Source: Paracoccaceae bacterium
Lineage (GTDB): Bacteria; Pseudomonadota; Alphaproteobacteria; Rhodobacterales; Rhodobacteraceae
Reading direction: 5' to 3'
Assembly: GCA_014323795.1 (NCBI GenBank)
Contig: JACONK010000037.1
Span: 62,001 to 126,000 of the forward strand
Length of the DNA stretch: 64,000 nucleotides
The position numbers were made by a program, and so were the translations under genes. Below are positions 10,415 through 20,337 of the stretch, in pieces (positions within the stretch are counted from its first letter, which is position 1; the number at the start of each line of letters is the position of its first letter). The notes under the pieces were generated by a model that did not search any database, had not been told where the DNA came from, and saw only the letters and a list, made by a program, of their open reading frames with translations.

Positions 10415-10716
10415 CGACCACCAGTCATTTTCTTCGTAAGGGCAAGCGCGCTTGTGCTGAAGAATCGGCACCACTCGGGTCGCTGCACGAGGCATTCGAG
10501 AGTCAAATTTGCCCTTTCGGCCGTCAGCATGCCAGTGAATTCATCGCTCGGTTCACCGCGCTCCAAGAGTCGATGGGCCGTCCCAAAACCACCGTGTTCC
10601 GCCGGCATTTGCCTGAATCGAACCGGGTTATATTGTGCCTCTGCGTTCGCCCGGGCCGCCGGGGCCCGCAGCTCTGATACAAAGGGTTCTTCTGCTTTCC
10701 GAGTCGGCGTATCCAT
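10408..10716 (-). CDS. hypothetical 102-aa protein between soxB and soxD
   Basis: ATG at 10716 overlaps the soxB TGA (TGATG) and the ORF end overlaps the soxD start; no domain recognised. Confidence 0.45.
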   Translation of the reverse strand: MDTPTRKAEEPFVSELRAPAARANAEAQYNPVRFRQMPAEHGGFGTAHRLLERGEPSDEFTGMLTAERANLTLECLVQRPEWCRFFSTSALALTKKMTGGRC

Positions 10717-11960
10717 CAGTGCGCCACCCCTGCTGCCACGCTTTCGTCAATGAACCGTCCCTCCCGGAACCGGTCCAACGAAAACGGATCTGCCAGACAG
10801 CTTGTACCTTTGGCCATCAGCTCCGCCATCGCCCAGCCCGATCCCGGGATCGCCTTGAAACCACCGGTACCCCAGCCGCAATTGATAAAAACGCCATCTA
10901 CAGGCGTTTTTGAAATAATGGGCGACCGATCACCTGTCATGTCCACGATACCGCCCCAGTGGCGCAGCATCTTGAGGCGGCTGATCATCGGGAAGGTCTC
11001 AATCAGCGCACGGACCGTTTCCTCCAGGTGGTGGAACGACCCGCGCTGGGTGTAGTTGTTGAATCCGTCAGCCCCACCGCCAATCACCATCTCGCCCTTG
11101 TCGGACTGGCTCATATAACCATGCACGGTGTTGGCCATCACCACCACATCCATACAGGGCTTGATCGGCTCACTGATCATGGCCTGCAGGGCCACGGATT
11201 CAATCGGCAGCCGGAAGCCCGCCATATCTGCCAGCACACCAGAGTGGCCCGCGACCATAATTCCGAGCCTGTTGCACCTGATCCGACCTTTCGTTGTGTC
11301 CACCCCTGTCACAATGCCGCCTTCGCGGCAGATGCCTGTGATTTCACACTTCTGGATTATATGCATACCCATCGCAGAACAGGCCCGGGCGTACCCCCAG
11401 GCCACAGCATCGTGCCGTGCCGTGCCACCGCGCGGTTGCCAGAGCGCACCCAGCACCGGATAGCGGGGTCCGGCGATATTGATGATCGGGCACAGTTCCT
11501 TGACCCGCTTCGGTCCAATGAATTCCGTCTCCACATTCTGGCAAAAGTTCGCGTGTGCCGTGCGCCTGTAGCCGCGGATCTCATGTTCTGTCTGGGCCAG
11601 CATCATGACCCCGCGGGGGGAGAACATGACGTTGTAGTTCAGCTCCTGGCTGATCGTTTCATAGAGCGAGCGAGACTTCTCATAGATAGCAGCGGACGGA
11701 TCCTGCAGATAGTTTGACCGTATGATCGTCGTATTCCGCCCCGTGTTACCGCCACCGAGCCAGCCCTTTTCGATGATTGCAACCCTTTTGATGTCGTGGT
11801 TCTTGCCCAGGTAATATGCTGTGGCGAGCCCGTGGCCCCCCGCGCCGGCGATGATCACGTCGTATTCTTTCCCGGGTTCCGGTGCGGCCCAAACCCGTTC
11901 CCAATTCTGGTGGCGGGAGATCGCTTCGCGGGCAATTGCAAAGGCGGAATAGCGTTTCAT
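10716..11960 (-). CDS. soxB: sarcosine oxidase subunit beta
   Basis: MKRYSAFAIAREAISRHQNWERVWAAPEPGKEYDVIIAGAGGHGLATAYYLGKNHDIKRVAIIEKGWLGGGNTGRNTTIIRSNYL; start placed at 11960. Confidence 0.95.
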   Translation of the reverse strand: MKRYSAFAIAREAISRHQNWERVWAAPEPGKEYDVIIAGAGGHGLATAYYLGKNHDIKRVAIIEKGWLGGGNTGRNTTIIRSNYLQDPSAAIYEKSRSLYETISQELNYNVMFSPRGVMMLAQTEHEIRGYRRTAHANFCQNVETEFIGPKRVKELCPIINIAGPRYPVLGALWQPRGGTARHDAVAWGYARACSAMGMHIIQKCEITGICREGGIVTGVDTTKGRIRCNRLGIMVAGHSGVLADMAGFRLPIESVALQAMISEPIKPCMDVVVMANTVHGYMSQSDKGEMVIGGGADGFNNYTQRGSFHHLEETVRALIETFPMISRLKMLRHWGGIVDMTGDRSPIISKTPVDGVFINCGWGTGGFKAIPGSGWAMAELMAKGTSCLADPFSLDRFREGRFIDESVAAGVAH

Positions 11961-12201
11961 GGGGCAGATCCGGACGAAAGCGGTATTGCTGTCAGGCAGG
12001 CACGGCCAATGCGGCACATAACAGGATTCCCACTGCGGTGCCAAGTGACATGCGGGCGTGGCTTCCCGATATTTCCGTCGCGGCACAGACACCCCGACAC
12101 TTGCTTGTGCACTTGCCTTGCCCGTATCGTTACAACCCATTCCAAATCGCCCGGTTTTGCCCTACATCAGGCGGTATAAACAACCATCTGACAGGTCACG
12201 C

Positions 12202-13407
12202 ATGTTCTGGATGATTATCTGCGCCCTGGCCCTGATTGTCTGCGCCCCCCTCGCGCTTGCACTGACGCACGACAGTGATGACCCTGGTGCCGCGGCGAAA
12301 GATATTGCCGTTTACAAAGATCAATTGAAAGAGATCAACCGTGACCTGGCCCGTGGCACCCTGGCAAAAGCGGAGGCAGAGGCCGCCCGGACGGAAATCG
12401 CCCGCCGCCTGCTGGCAGCAGACAAACGGGCCGGTGCGGAAACCGCTGCCCGGGCAAGTGGCCCCAGGGTGCGGGCCGCGGGGTTTGTGATCATCGCGGT
12501 CGTGGCCTTGGGCGGCGGTGCGCTTTACCGGGGTTTCGGTGCGCCGGACTATCAGGATATGCCGATGCAAGACCGACTGGATGCCGTGCGAGAGCGGAAT
12601 GAAAACCGCCCCAGGCAGGCCCGGGCAGAGGCACTGATCCCGCCGGTGCCGCCTATCGAGGCCGGGGAAAGGCCAGGCACACTCCTTAAACAATTGCGCA
12701 CAACAGTGGAAGATCGCCCCGGGGATACCCAGGGCCTGCGGCTGCTGGCCGGCACTGAAATGCGGATGGGCAATTTCAAGGCCGCGCACCGGGCGCAGGC
12801 ACGACTGATTGAGGCCCTTGGGGATGCGGCCGGGGCGGAAGACTGGACAGACCTGGCCGAGTATATGATTTCCGCCGCCGCAGGCTATGTCTCGCCCGAG
12901 GCGGAGGCAGCACTGACCGCCGCCTTGCGGGCTGATCCGCGCAATCCGCGGGCGCGCTATTATTCCGGTCTGATGCTGGCACAGGCCGGGCGACCGGACA
13001 GGGCTTATCGGGTTTGGGCTAATCTCTTGCAGGAAAGCACCCCGACGGACCCCTGGGTGCCGCCGATCCGGTCGCAAATCCACCGCGTGGCACTGGCTGC
13101 CGGTATACCGCTGACCAGCCCCGCCCTGCACGGGCCGGATGCGCCCGACATCACAGCGGCGGAAAACATGGACGCCGAAGACCGTCAAAAGATGATCCGC
13201 GGCATGATTTCCGGCCTTGCAGGGCGGTTGACGACAGAGGGCGGCACGGCGGCGGAATGGGCTCGCCTGATCCGCGCCTACGGTGTGCTGGGGGAACGGG
13301 CGCGGGCATCTGAAATCTGGCATGAGGCACGGGCCGCGTTTGCAGGCGATCCGGTGTCGCTTGCGCTGTTACGCGAGGCCGCCCAAGCGGCAGAAGTGGC
13401 ACAATGA
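12202..13407 (+). CDS. ccmI: c-type cytochrome biogenesis protein CcmI
   Basis: N-terminal TM then KDQLKEINRDLARGTLAKAEAEAARTEIARRLL, second TM and TPR region. Confidence 0.85.
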   Translation: MFWMIICALALIVCAPLALALTHDSDDPGAAAKDIAVYKDQLKEINRDLARGTLAKAEAEAARTEIARRLLAADKRAGAETAARASGPRVRAAGFVIIAVVALGGGALYRGFGAPDYQDMPMQDRLDAVRERNENRPRQARAEALIPPVPPIEAGERPGTLLKQLRTTVEDRPGDTQGLRLLAGTEMRMGNFKAAHRAQARLIEALGDAAGAEDWTDLAEYMISAAAGYVSPEAEAALTAALRADPRNPRARYYSGLMLAQAGRPDRAYRVWANLLQESTPTDPWVPPIRSQIHRVALAAGIPLTSPALHGPDAPDITAAENMDAEDRQKMIRGMISGLAGRLTTEGGTAAEWARLIRAYGVLGERARASEIWHEARAAFAGDPVSLALLREAAQAAEVAQ

Positions 13408-13877
13408 TCACCGAAGACACCGCCGAATTTGCAACCGCCACCCGGAGCCTGACCGCCCTGATCGCGCTCGATCTGGGGACAAGGACAATCGGCGTGGCGG
13501 TATCTGATCTGCGCCGGCGGATCGCCACGCCGCGCACCACGATCAGACGCAGGACATTCACCACTGATACGGCAGAACTGGGCGGGATCATCGCGGACAC
13601 GGGTGCCACCGGCGTTGTCCTTGGCCTGCCCGGGAACATGGACGGCACAGAAGGGCCGCGCGCCCAGGCAACCCGGGCCTTTGCACACAAATTCAGCCGA
13701 TCCGCGGGGCTGCCAATCCTGCTTTGGGACGAACGCCTGTCCTCTGTCTTCGCCGAACGTGTGCTGCTGGAGGCCGACATTTCCCGCGCCAAACGAGCAA
13801 AGGTGATCGACCGGATTGCCGCAGGCATTATTCTGCAGGGTGTCCTCGACAGTCTAACACATATGGGGGAATCATGA
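13404..13877 (+). CDS. ruvX: Holliday junction resolvase RuvX/YqgF
   Basis: LIALDLGTRTIGVAVSD...VVLGLPGNMDGTEGPRAQATRAFA...LLWDERLSS; YqgF motifs. Confidence 0.93.
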   Translation: MITEDTAEFATATRSLTALIALDLGTRTIGVAVSDLRRRIATPRTTIRRRTFTTDTAELGGIIADTGATGVVLGLPGNMDGTEGPRAQATRAFAHKFSRSAGLPILLWDERLSSVFAERVLLEADISRAKRAKVIDRIAAGIILQGVLDSLTHMGES

Positions 13878-14080
13878 CAGACGACGTCTGGAAACGGGCT
13901 GAGCCGGACAGCCCTTGCGTTAAACTGTGTGTCATACATCCGAAGGCCAGGATATGCATGGGCTGCTTCCGTTCCCTTGAAGAGATCGCGTCTTGGGGCA
14001 GCCTCGACACGGACGCCCGCCGCAGCCTTATGGCGGAATTGCCGGCCCGGGCGTCACAGGTAAAAGGTCGACGCCGCTAA
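13874..14080 (+). CDS. DUF1289 domain protein
   Basis: SPCVKLCVIHPKARICMGCFRSLEEIASW Cys pattern; start overlaps the ruvX stop. Confidence 0.88.
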   Translation: MTDDVWKRAEPDSPCVKLCVIHPKARICMGCFRSLEEIASWGSLDTDARRSLMAELPARASQVKGRRR

Positions 14081-14163
14081 CGCGCAACCCGCCACAGCCT
14101 CTGCCCGGCACAACATGGCATCTTCTGCCGGGAACCTGACCCACCTGCGAATATTAAAATCGC

Positions 14164-14991
14164 TTAGCCGTTCCATGCCCGTCGCAGCATATTGAGCGCC
14201 ACAAGGATCAGAAACGCCGCAAAGATCCGCTTTAATGGTTTGGCATCCATGACATGGGCCAATCGTACGCCCCAAGGTGCGGTTATCAGCGTCATGGCAA
14301 TGATAACCAGAAAGGCAGGCAGGTTCACATAGCCGATGGTGCCGGGAGGAAGCCGTTCCCGCAGCGGGTTACCCAACAGAAAGCCGATGACCGAAGGCCC
14401 GGAGATGATCACGCCAAACCCGGCAGCCGTCGCAACGGCGCGATGGATGACAACGTTGTAAAGCAACATCAACGGCACCCCGAAGCTGCCGCCACCGATG
14501 CCCATCAGCACCGACATGAACCCCAGGATCGGCGACATAACGGCCCGGCCGGCACCGGCGGGCATCTGTTGCCCCAGCCGCCAATCCTGGCGACCAAAGG
14601 CCATGTAAAGCCCCAAGATGATACCCAGCACCCCGAAGATAATCTGCAAATGCATGGATCGCAGGCCTGTGGCGACACCGACACCGACGGCAGCACCAAA
14701 CGCGATGCCGATGGCCCAGCCGCGCAGGATATCCCAATCCACCGCTCCCTTCCTGTTATGTGATTGCACCGATCGGATGGAAGTGAAAACGATAGTTGCA
14801 AGCGAAGTGGCCAGGCAGATTTGCATCAGTGCCGGGCCATCAAAACCCAGCACGGAGAAGGCATAGAAAAACGCGGGCACCAGCACGATACCGCCACCCA
14901 CGCCCAAGAGCCCGGCAAGCACACCGGCAAAGGCACCAATCACAAGCAGCATGGCCAGCATGGGCAGGAGGCCGGACATCTCGGGCATCAT
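14164..14991 (-). CDS. TauE/SafE-family sulfite exporter
   Basis: Multi-TM; GLLGVGGGIVLVPAFFYAF and MGIGGGSFGVPLML duplicated TauE motifs. Confidence 0.9.
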   Translation of the reverse strand: MMPEMSGLLPMLAMLLVIGAFAGVLAGLLGVGGGIVLVPAFFYAFSVLGFDGPALMQICLATSLATIVFTSIRSVQSHNRKGAVDWDILRGWAIGIAFGAAVGVGVATGLRSMHLQIIFGVLGIILGLYMAFGRQDWRLGQQMPAGAGRAVMSPILGFMSVLMGIGGGSFGVPLMLLYNVVIHRAVATAAGFGVIISGPSVIGFLLGNPLRERLPPGTIGYVNLPAFLVIIAMTLITAPWGVRLAHVMDAKPLKRIFAAFLILVALNMLRRAWNG

Positions 14992-15035
14992 GATCCGGGC
15001 TAGCAGGATGCGCGGTGCCTGGCCAGCGCGAAACG

Positions 15036-16040
15036 TCAGGCTGCGGCGGGAAGAACGGCAGATAACGCACGTTCCAGAACTTCCGGTCCCGCGCCGGGTT
15101 TGTGGCCTTCCTGGCTCAATACCTGCCGCCAGCGCCGCGCACCGGGGCATCCGGCGAACAGACCCAGCATAGGTCGGGTGATCCGATTGAGCCGCACACC
15201 TTTGGATAATTGGGCATCGATATAGGGCAGCATCCGCAGCACCGCCTGGTCCGCGCTGCAATCCTGCCCATCGCCGAACACCCGGCGATCTGCCGAACCA
15301 AGCGTGGCGACAGGTGTATGGTAAGCCGCCCGCCCGAGCATCACACCATCAATACCGGTGCCGAGGTGGCACAACACTTCATCCAGGGTTTGCACCCCGC
15401 CGTTCAGGATGATCCGCACCGCCGGGAACCGCGTTTTCATGGCGTGCACCAGTGGATAATCAAGCGGCGGGATATTTCGGTTTTCCCTGGGGCTGAGCCC
15501 CTGCAGCCAGGCCATGCGGGCGTGGATGGTGATCCGCTCAATACCCTGTGCCGCGACTTTTTCGATCAAATCCGGCAGAACAGCTTCCGGCACCTGATCA
15601 TCGACGCCGATGCGGCATTTCATTGTGATTTGCGTACGCCCTGCGGATTGTTCTGTCATGGCCCGGGCGCAATCGGCCAGCAGCCCCGGATCCTGCATCA
15701 GGCAAGCACCAAAGCGACCCGATTGTACCCGGTCCGACGGGCAACCGACGTTCAGATTCACTTCGTCATAGCCGAAATCACATCCAATCGCGGTCGCCTT
15801 CGCAAGATCTTCCGGCACCGCCCCGCCAATCTGCAGTGCCACCGGGTGTTCTGCCGGGTTAAAACCCAGCAATTGTTCCGCATTGCCATGCAGAATCGCC
15901 GACACAGTCACCATTTCCGTATAAAGCAGCGTGTGGCGCGACAGCATGCGGTGCAGGTATCGGCAATGCCGGTCTGTCCAGTCCATCATCGGGGCAACGG
16001 ACAGGCGGGCGTGCCACGCAAGATCACGCTTCATTGTCAT
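15036..16040 (-). CDS. dusA: tRNA-dihydrouridine synthase A
   Basis: LSVAPMMDWTDRHCRYLHRMLSRHTLLYTEMV...EVNLNVGCPSDRVQSGRFGACLM. Confidence 0.95.
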   Translation of the reverse strand: MTMKRDLAWHARLSVAPMMDWTDRHCRYLHRMLSRHTLLYTEMVTVSAILHGNAEQLLGFNPAEHPVALQIGGAVPEDLAKATAIGCDFGYDEVNLNVGCPSDRVQSGRFGACLMQDPGLLADCARAMTEQSAGRTQITMKCRIGVDDQVPEAVLPDLIEKVAAQGIERITIHARMAWLQGLSPRENRNIPPLDYPLVHAMKTRFPAVRIILNGGVQTLDEVLCHLGTGIDGVMLGRAAYHTPVATLGSADRRVFGDGQDCSADQAVLRMLPYIDAQLSKGVRLNRITRPMLGLFAGCPGARRWRQVLSQEGHKPGAGPEVLERALSAVLPAAA

Positions 16041-16233
16041 GAGGACGGTTCCGGATCAGTCCCGCGCCTTTTGCAAAAAATCCTGGCTCGGGTGGCCATG
16101 CCGTAACATATACGCCTGCGCCGCCTGTTGCCATTTCTTCTGTCTGTGGCACGGGAAAAGATCGGCTGCCCCGGCCCGTCCCATCCGGGGCCCCGACAGG
16201 GCAATTATCACGCCCCGGTACGCACTATGGGAT

Positions 16234-16275
16234 GCAGAAAAAAGAAACATCCCCCCGATGGGTTTCAGGGGGATG
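16234..16275 (-). terminator. Rho-independent-like terminator
   Basis: Minus strand: CATCCCCC-loop-GGGGGATG stem followed by TTTCTTTTTTCTGC; about 180 nt past the RTX stop. Confidence 0.55.
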
Positions 16276-16367
16276 CCGGTATTCGTGTCAGCCCGGGGTG
16301 CCGATGCCGTGTTCGGCACACGGTGCCAGCGGGCATCTTTTGGGCCAGAAGAACAAAGATCGGGGAA

Positions 16368-16410
16368 GCCCCCCTTGACATGGCCTTCGGAAGGCTCTGC
16401 CAAGGGGGGC
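16368..16410. other. nested hairpin downstream of the RTX gene
   Basis: 10-bp perfect stem GCCCCCCTTG/CAAGGGGGGC enclosing GCCTTCGGAAGGC. Confidence 0.6.
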
Positions 16411-16451
16411 CGGACACCCTTCTTCCGGGAAATCCCCGGGGGTTTCCTGTC

Positions 16452-19400
16452 TTACACGAACGCGAAAGAATCCTCTGTCAGGTCATCCCTTTGGACGCCT
16501 TCCAGATAGATGGTGCCTTCCTCCCACTCGATTCTGGCACCGGTTCCCTTGGCCCACTTTTTGATCATCAGGTCAGAGAACTCCGCACCACTGAGTTCAA
16601 GCGTGTCCTTCCCGACAGCGAAGTCCGTAACAATGTCTCCGCCATGCTTGGCCTTGAACACAAAGGTATCCCGGCCCTGATTCCCGGTCAGAATATCATC
16701 CTGTTTTCCGCCTTGCAGTCTGTCACCTCCACGACCTCCAACGAGCCAGTCACGGGCATTACCACCGGACAGGAAGTCATTCCCGCCAGAGCCTTCGATG
16801 TAGTCACGGCCAGAGTTGCCACGCATGACATCCCTGCCATCGGAACCCCTGATCCAGTCCTTGCCATTGGTGCCAACAAGTTCCTGTGCAGCACCTTCCG
16901 CAGGGTTTCTGCCGTCTACAACATTGAACCCGTCAGTCGAGTCCGGTTTGGTGGCCACTGGTGTGTAGGAACTCTTTGCGGGAACCTCCGCAGGTGTTTC
17001 CCCGGCGGGTTCCTCTTCTTCCGGTTCTGCGGGGGCTTCTGTGAAGATGAAATCCTGCGCCGTCAACTCCGTATAGTCCACGTCCGTCAGGGTCAGGCTG
17101 CCGCCATCCCAGGTCACGGTCGTATCGGACCCACTGCCGGCGATGGCCAGATCAGCGAAAGACACACCCGCCACGGTGATGTGGATACGGTCCACCGCGG
17201 TGCTAAAGTCGATAATGGTATCGCCGTCAAAAGAGGCATAGACGAAAGTATCCGCCCCGGCCCCGCCCTTCAGCGTATCGGCACCGACACCGCCGGTCAG
17301 CACATCGTTGCCGGCAGCGCCCTCAAGGCGGTTGGCACCGGCATCCCCGGTCAGGGTATCGTTGTGGCTTGAACCGGTCAGGTTCTCGATACTGCGCAGC
17401 ACGTCGCCTGCGGCGTGGCCACCCATGCCCGTGCCGGCGGCAAGGCTCACAGTTACACCTGCGCTCGAACCGGCGTAGCTGGCCGTGTCTCTGCCGGCAC
17501 CGCCATCCAGCGAATCGGCCCCGGCACCGCCAGTTAGCACATCTCTGCCGGTATCGCCCTCAAGGCGGTTGGCACCGGCATCCCCGGTCAGGGTATCGTT
17601 CCGGTTGGAGCCGCGCAGGTTCTCGATATTGCGCAGCACGTCGCCTGCGGCGTGGCCACCCATGCCCGTGCCGGCGGCAAGGCTCACAGTTACACCTGCG
17701 CTCGAACCGGCGTAACTGGCCGTATCGATGCCGGCACCGCCAGTCAGCGTATCAGCCCCGGCACCGCCATCCAGCGTATCGGCCCCGACACCGCCGGTCA
17801 GCACATCGTCGCCGGCATCGCCAGTCAGCATATCGTCGCCAGCCCCGCCAGTCAGCATATCGTTGCCGGCACCGCCCTCAAGGCGGTTGGCACCGGCATT
17901 CCCGGTCAGGGTGTCGTTCCGGCTGGAGCCGCGCAGGTTCTCGATAGTGTTCAGCACGTCGCCTGCGGCGTGGCCACCGGAGGTCATGCCGTCGGCAAGG
18001 TTCACAGTTACGCCTGCGCTCGAACCGGCATAACTGGCCATGTCGCTGCCGGCACCGCCAGTCAGCGTATCAGCCCCGGCACCGCCGACAAGCATATCGT
18101 TGCCGGCACCGCCGGTCAGCACATCGGCATCAGCACCGCCGGTCAGCACATCGTCGCCGGCACCGCCATCAAGGCGGTTGGCACTGGCATCCCCGGTCAG
18201 GGTATCGTTGTGGTCTGAGCCGATCAGGTTATCGACCCTTCGCAGCACATCGCCTGCGGCGTGGCCACCCATGCCCGTGCCGGCGTCAAGGTTCACTTCC
18301 ACGCCTGCGTCCGAATCGGCGTAACTGGCCGTGTCGCTACCAACACCGCCATCCAGTGTATCGGCACCGACGCCGCCAGTCAGCATATCGTCGCCATTGT
18401 CGCCGTTCAGCGTATCGGCCCCGACACCGCCAGTCAGCACATCGTTGCCATTGTCGCCATACAGCGTATCGGCCCCGATACCGCCATCCAGCGTATCGGC
18501 CTGTTCATCCCCGGTCAGGGTATCGTTGTAGTCTGAACCACGCAGGTTCTCGATACTGTCCAGCACATCGCCTTCGGCGTGGCCACCGGAGGCCGTGCCG
18601 TCTGCAAGGTTCACACTTACGCCTGCGTCCGAGGCGGCGTAACTGGCCGTGTCGCTGCCGTCACCGCCATTCAGCATATCAGCCCCGGCATCGCCGACAA
18701 GCATATCGTTGCCAGCACCGCCGGTCAGCATATCGGCACCAGAACCGCCCTCAAGGCGGTTGGCACTGGCATCCCCGGTCAGGGTATCGTTGTGGTCTGA
18801 ACCACGCAGGTTCTCGACATTTTGCAGCACGTCGCCTTCGGCGTGGCCACCGGAGTTCATGCTTTCGTCAAGGTTCACTTCCACGCCTGCGTCCGAGGCG
18901 GCGTAACTGGCCGTGTCGCTGCCGTCACCGCCATTCAGCGTATCAGCCCCGGCACCGCCGATAAGCGTATCGCTGCCAGTGCCACCACCCAGCGAATCGG
19001 CCCCGGCACCGCCGACAAGCATATCGTTGCCGGCACCGCCGGTCAGCACATCGTCGCCGACACCGCCCTCAAGGCGGTTGTCATCAGCATTCCCGGTCAA
19101 GGTATCGTTGTGGTCTGAACCGGTCAGGTGCTCGACCCTTTGCAGCACGTCGCCTGCGGCGTGGCCACCCATGCCCGTGCCGGCGGCAAGGTTCACACTT
19201 ACGCCTGCGTCCGAGGCGGCGTAACTGGCCGTGTCGCTGCCAACACCGCCATACAGCGTATCGGCACCGGCACCGCCGGTCAGCATATCGTCGCCATCGT
19301 CGCCATACAGCGTATCGGCCCCGATACCGCCAGTCAGCCTATCGGCCCCGACACCGCCGATCAGCATATCGTTGCCGGCATCGCCGGTCAGCACATCGTC

Positions 19401-19535
19401 GCCGACACCGCCGATAAGTGTGTCGTTGCCAGCACCGCCAGTCAGCGTATCGGCCCCGGCCAAGCCCAGGATGATGTCATTACCCGGGGTACCGATCAGC
19501 GTTTCGCCATTTACAGTTCCGATTCTTTGAACCAT
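16452..19535 (-). CDS. RTX (hemolysin-type calcium-binding) repeat protein, probably type I secreted
   Basis: 1027 aa, dominated by [16 protein letters not shown] nonapeptides; about seven ASYA.S.AGV.VNL...GGHA.GDVL blocks; C-terminal ...DSFAFV. Confidence 0.93.
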   Translation of the reverse strand: MVQRIGTVNGETLIGTPGNDIILGLAGADTLTGGAGNDTLIGGVGDDVLTGDAGNDMLIGGVGADRLTGGIGADTLYGDDGDDMLTGGAGADTLYGGVGSDTASYAASDAGVSVNLAAGTGMGGHAAGDVLQRVEHLTGSDHNDTLTGNADDNRLEGGVGDDVLTGGAGNDMLVGGAGADSLGGGTGSDTLIGGAGADTLNGGDGSDTASYAASDAGVEVNLDESMNSGGHAEGDVLQNVENLRGSDHNDTLTGDASANRLEGGSGADMLTGGAGNDMLVGDAGADMLNGGDGSDTASYAASDAGVSVNLADGTASGGHAEGDVLDSIENLRGSDYNDTLTGDEQADTLDGGIGADTLYGDNGNDVLTGGVGADTLNGDNGDDMLTGGVGADTLDGGVGSDTASYADSDAGVEVNLDAGTGMGGHAAGDVLRRVDNLIGSDHNDTLTGDASANRLDGGAGDDVLTGGADADVLTGGAGNDMLVGGAGADTLTGGAGSDMASYAGSSAGVTVNLADGMTSGGHAAGDVLNTIENLRGSSRNDTLTGNAGANRLEGGAGNDMLTGGAGDDMLTGDAGDDVLTGGVGADTLDGGAGADTLTGGAGIDTASYAGSSAGVTVSLAAGTGMGGHAAGDVLRNIENLRGSNRNDTLTGDAGANRLEGDTGRDVLTGGAGADSLDGGAGRDTASYAGSSAGVTVSLAAGTGMGGHAAGDVLRSIENLTGSSHNDTLTGDAGANRLEGAAGNDVLTGGVGADTLKGGAGADTFVYASFDGDTIIDFSTAVDRIHITVAGVSFADLAIAGSGSDTTVTWDGGSLTLTDVDYTELTAQDFIFTEAPAEPEEEEPAGETPAEVPAKSSYTPVATKPDSTDGFNVVDGRNPAEGAAQELVGTNGKDWIRGSDGRDVMRGNSGRDYIEGSGGNDFLSGGNARDWLVGGRGGDRLQGGKQDDILTGNQGRDTFVFKAKHGGDIVTDFAVGKDTLELSGAEFSDLMIKKWAKGTGARIEWEEGTIYLEGVQRDDLTEDSFAFV

Positions 19536-19829
19536 GATTTTTCCTCACATGTCTGTGGATTGGATTCTGGTGCGGCAGGGCCGGACCACCGATAGATGCC
19601 GCCTGAACGGCAGTTTGCCCCGCGTCCGCCGGAAGGCAGGCAGGGTGTGCGCCACAAGAGATACCCCCAAAGGCGCGGAATGTCGGGCCGGCTGCGCTGC
19701 CCGGGCCAAAGCCACGGGCCGCCAACCAAAGCTCACGAAACCGGGCAGGGCACAGGCAAACCTTGCCGCACACAGCCGGAAAGGATGTGAAAGGGCCGGG
19801 CTTGACAACACCCGGGAAGATGTAATTAA

Positions 19830-19957
19830 GCGAAGGCGCGAAGGCGCGAAGGCGCGAAGGCGCGAAGGCGCGAAGGCGCGAAGGCGCGAAGGCGCGAAGG
19901 CGCGAAGGCGCGAAGGCGCGAAGGCGCGAAGGCGCGAAGGCGCGAAGGCGCGAAGGC
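19830..19957. repeat. tandem repeat, 16 perfect copies of GCGAAGGC
   Basis: 128 bp of exact 8-bp periodicity read directly from the sequence. Confidence 0.97.
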
Positions 19958-20337
19958 CCCGCCTGCACCCAAGGCAGGGTTATCCCGAAGGGGATTACGC
20001 ACGGCGATATGCTGGCACAAAAACGTCATGGCACAGCCCCCCTGAAGCAATCCCCTGACCCGCGCAAGACTTTTTGTGCCTGGTTCGCAGATTTTTTCGG
20101 CCAAGGCAGGACGCGCCATCCGCGCCACCCAAAAGGCCAAGCGGCGCGGTGAAAAGCACATCGCCGTCAGGGATCAGAGCACCGATATGCTGGCCGAATA
20201 CTTGACAATCCAAACGCACACATATGCCTGCCGGCCTTGCGCGGCGGGCGGGAAAGGAAGGAAAGTGCCGGAATGAGACAAGGAAAGCAGATACACTTCA
20301 CGCCCGAACAGGAAGCCGAAATTGCATGGAAAATCTA

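Noticed and set aside
12196-13323. 375-aa minus-strand ORF opposite ccmI
   Set aside because: Antisense shadow; composition follows the CcmI coding strand.
15210-16106. 298-aa plus-strand ORF opposite dusA
   Set aside because: Antisense shadow ORF.
16452-19535. RTX nucleotide repeats as a CRISPR-like array
   Set aside because: Repeats are in-frame protein-coding nonapeptide units with no spacer/repeat structure.
17369-19595. Series of 90-200-aa plus-strand repetitive ORFs opposite the RTX gene
   Set aside because: Mirror translations of the RTX nonapeptide repeats; no independent evidence.
19480-20161. Repetitive ORFs REGAKARR / RLRAFAPS across the 8-bp repeat
   Set aside because: An 8-bp tandem repeat without stops is open in every frame by construction; not evidence of a protein.
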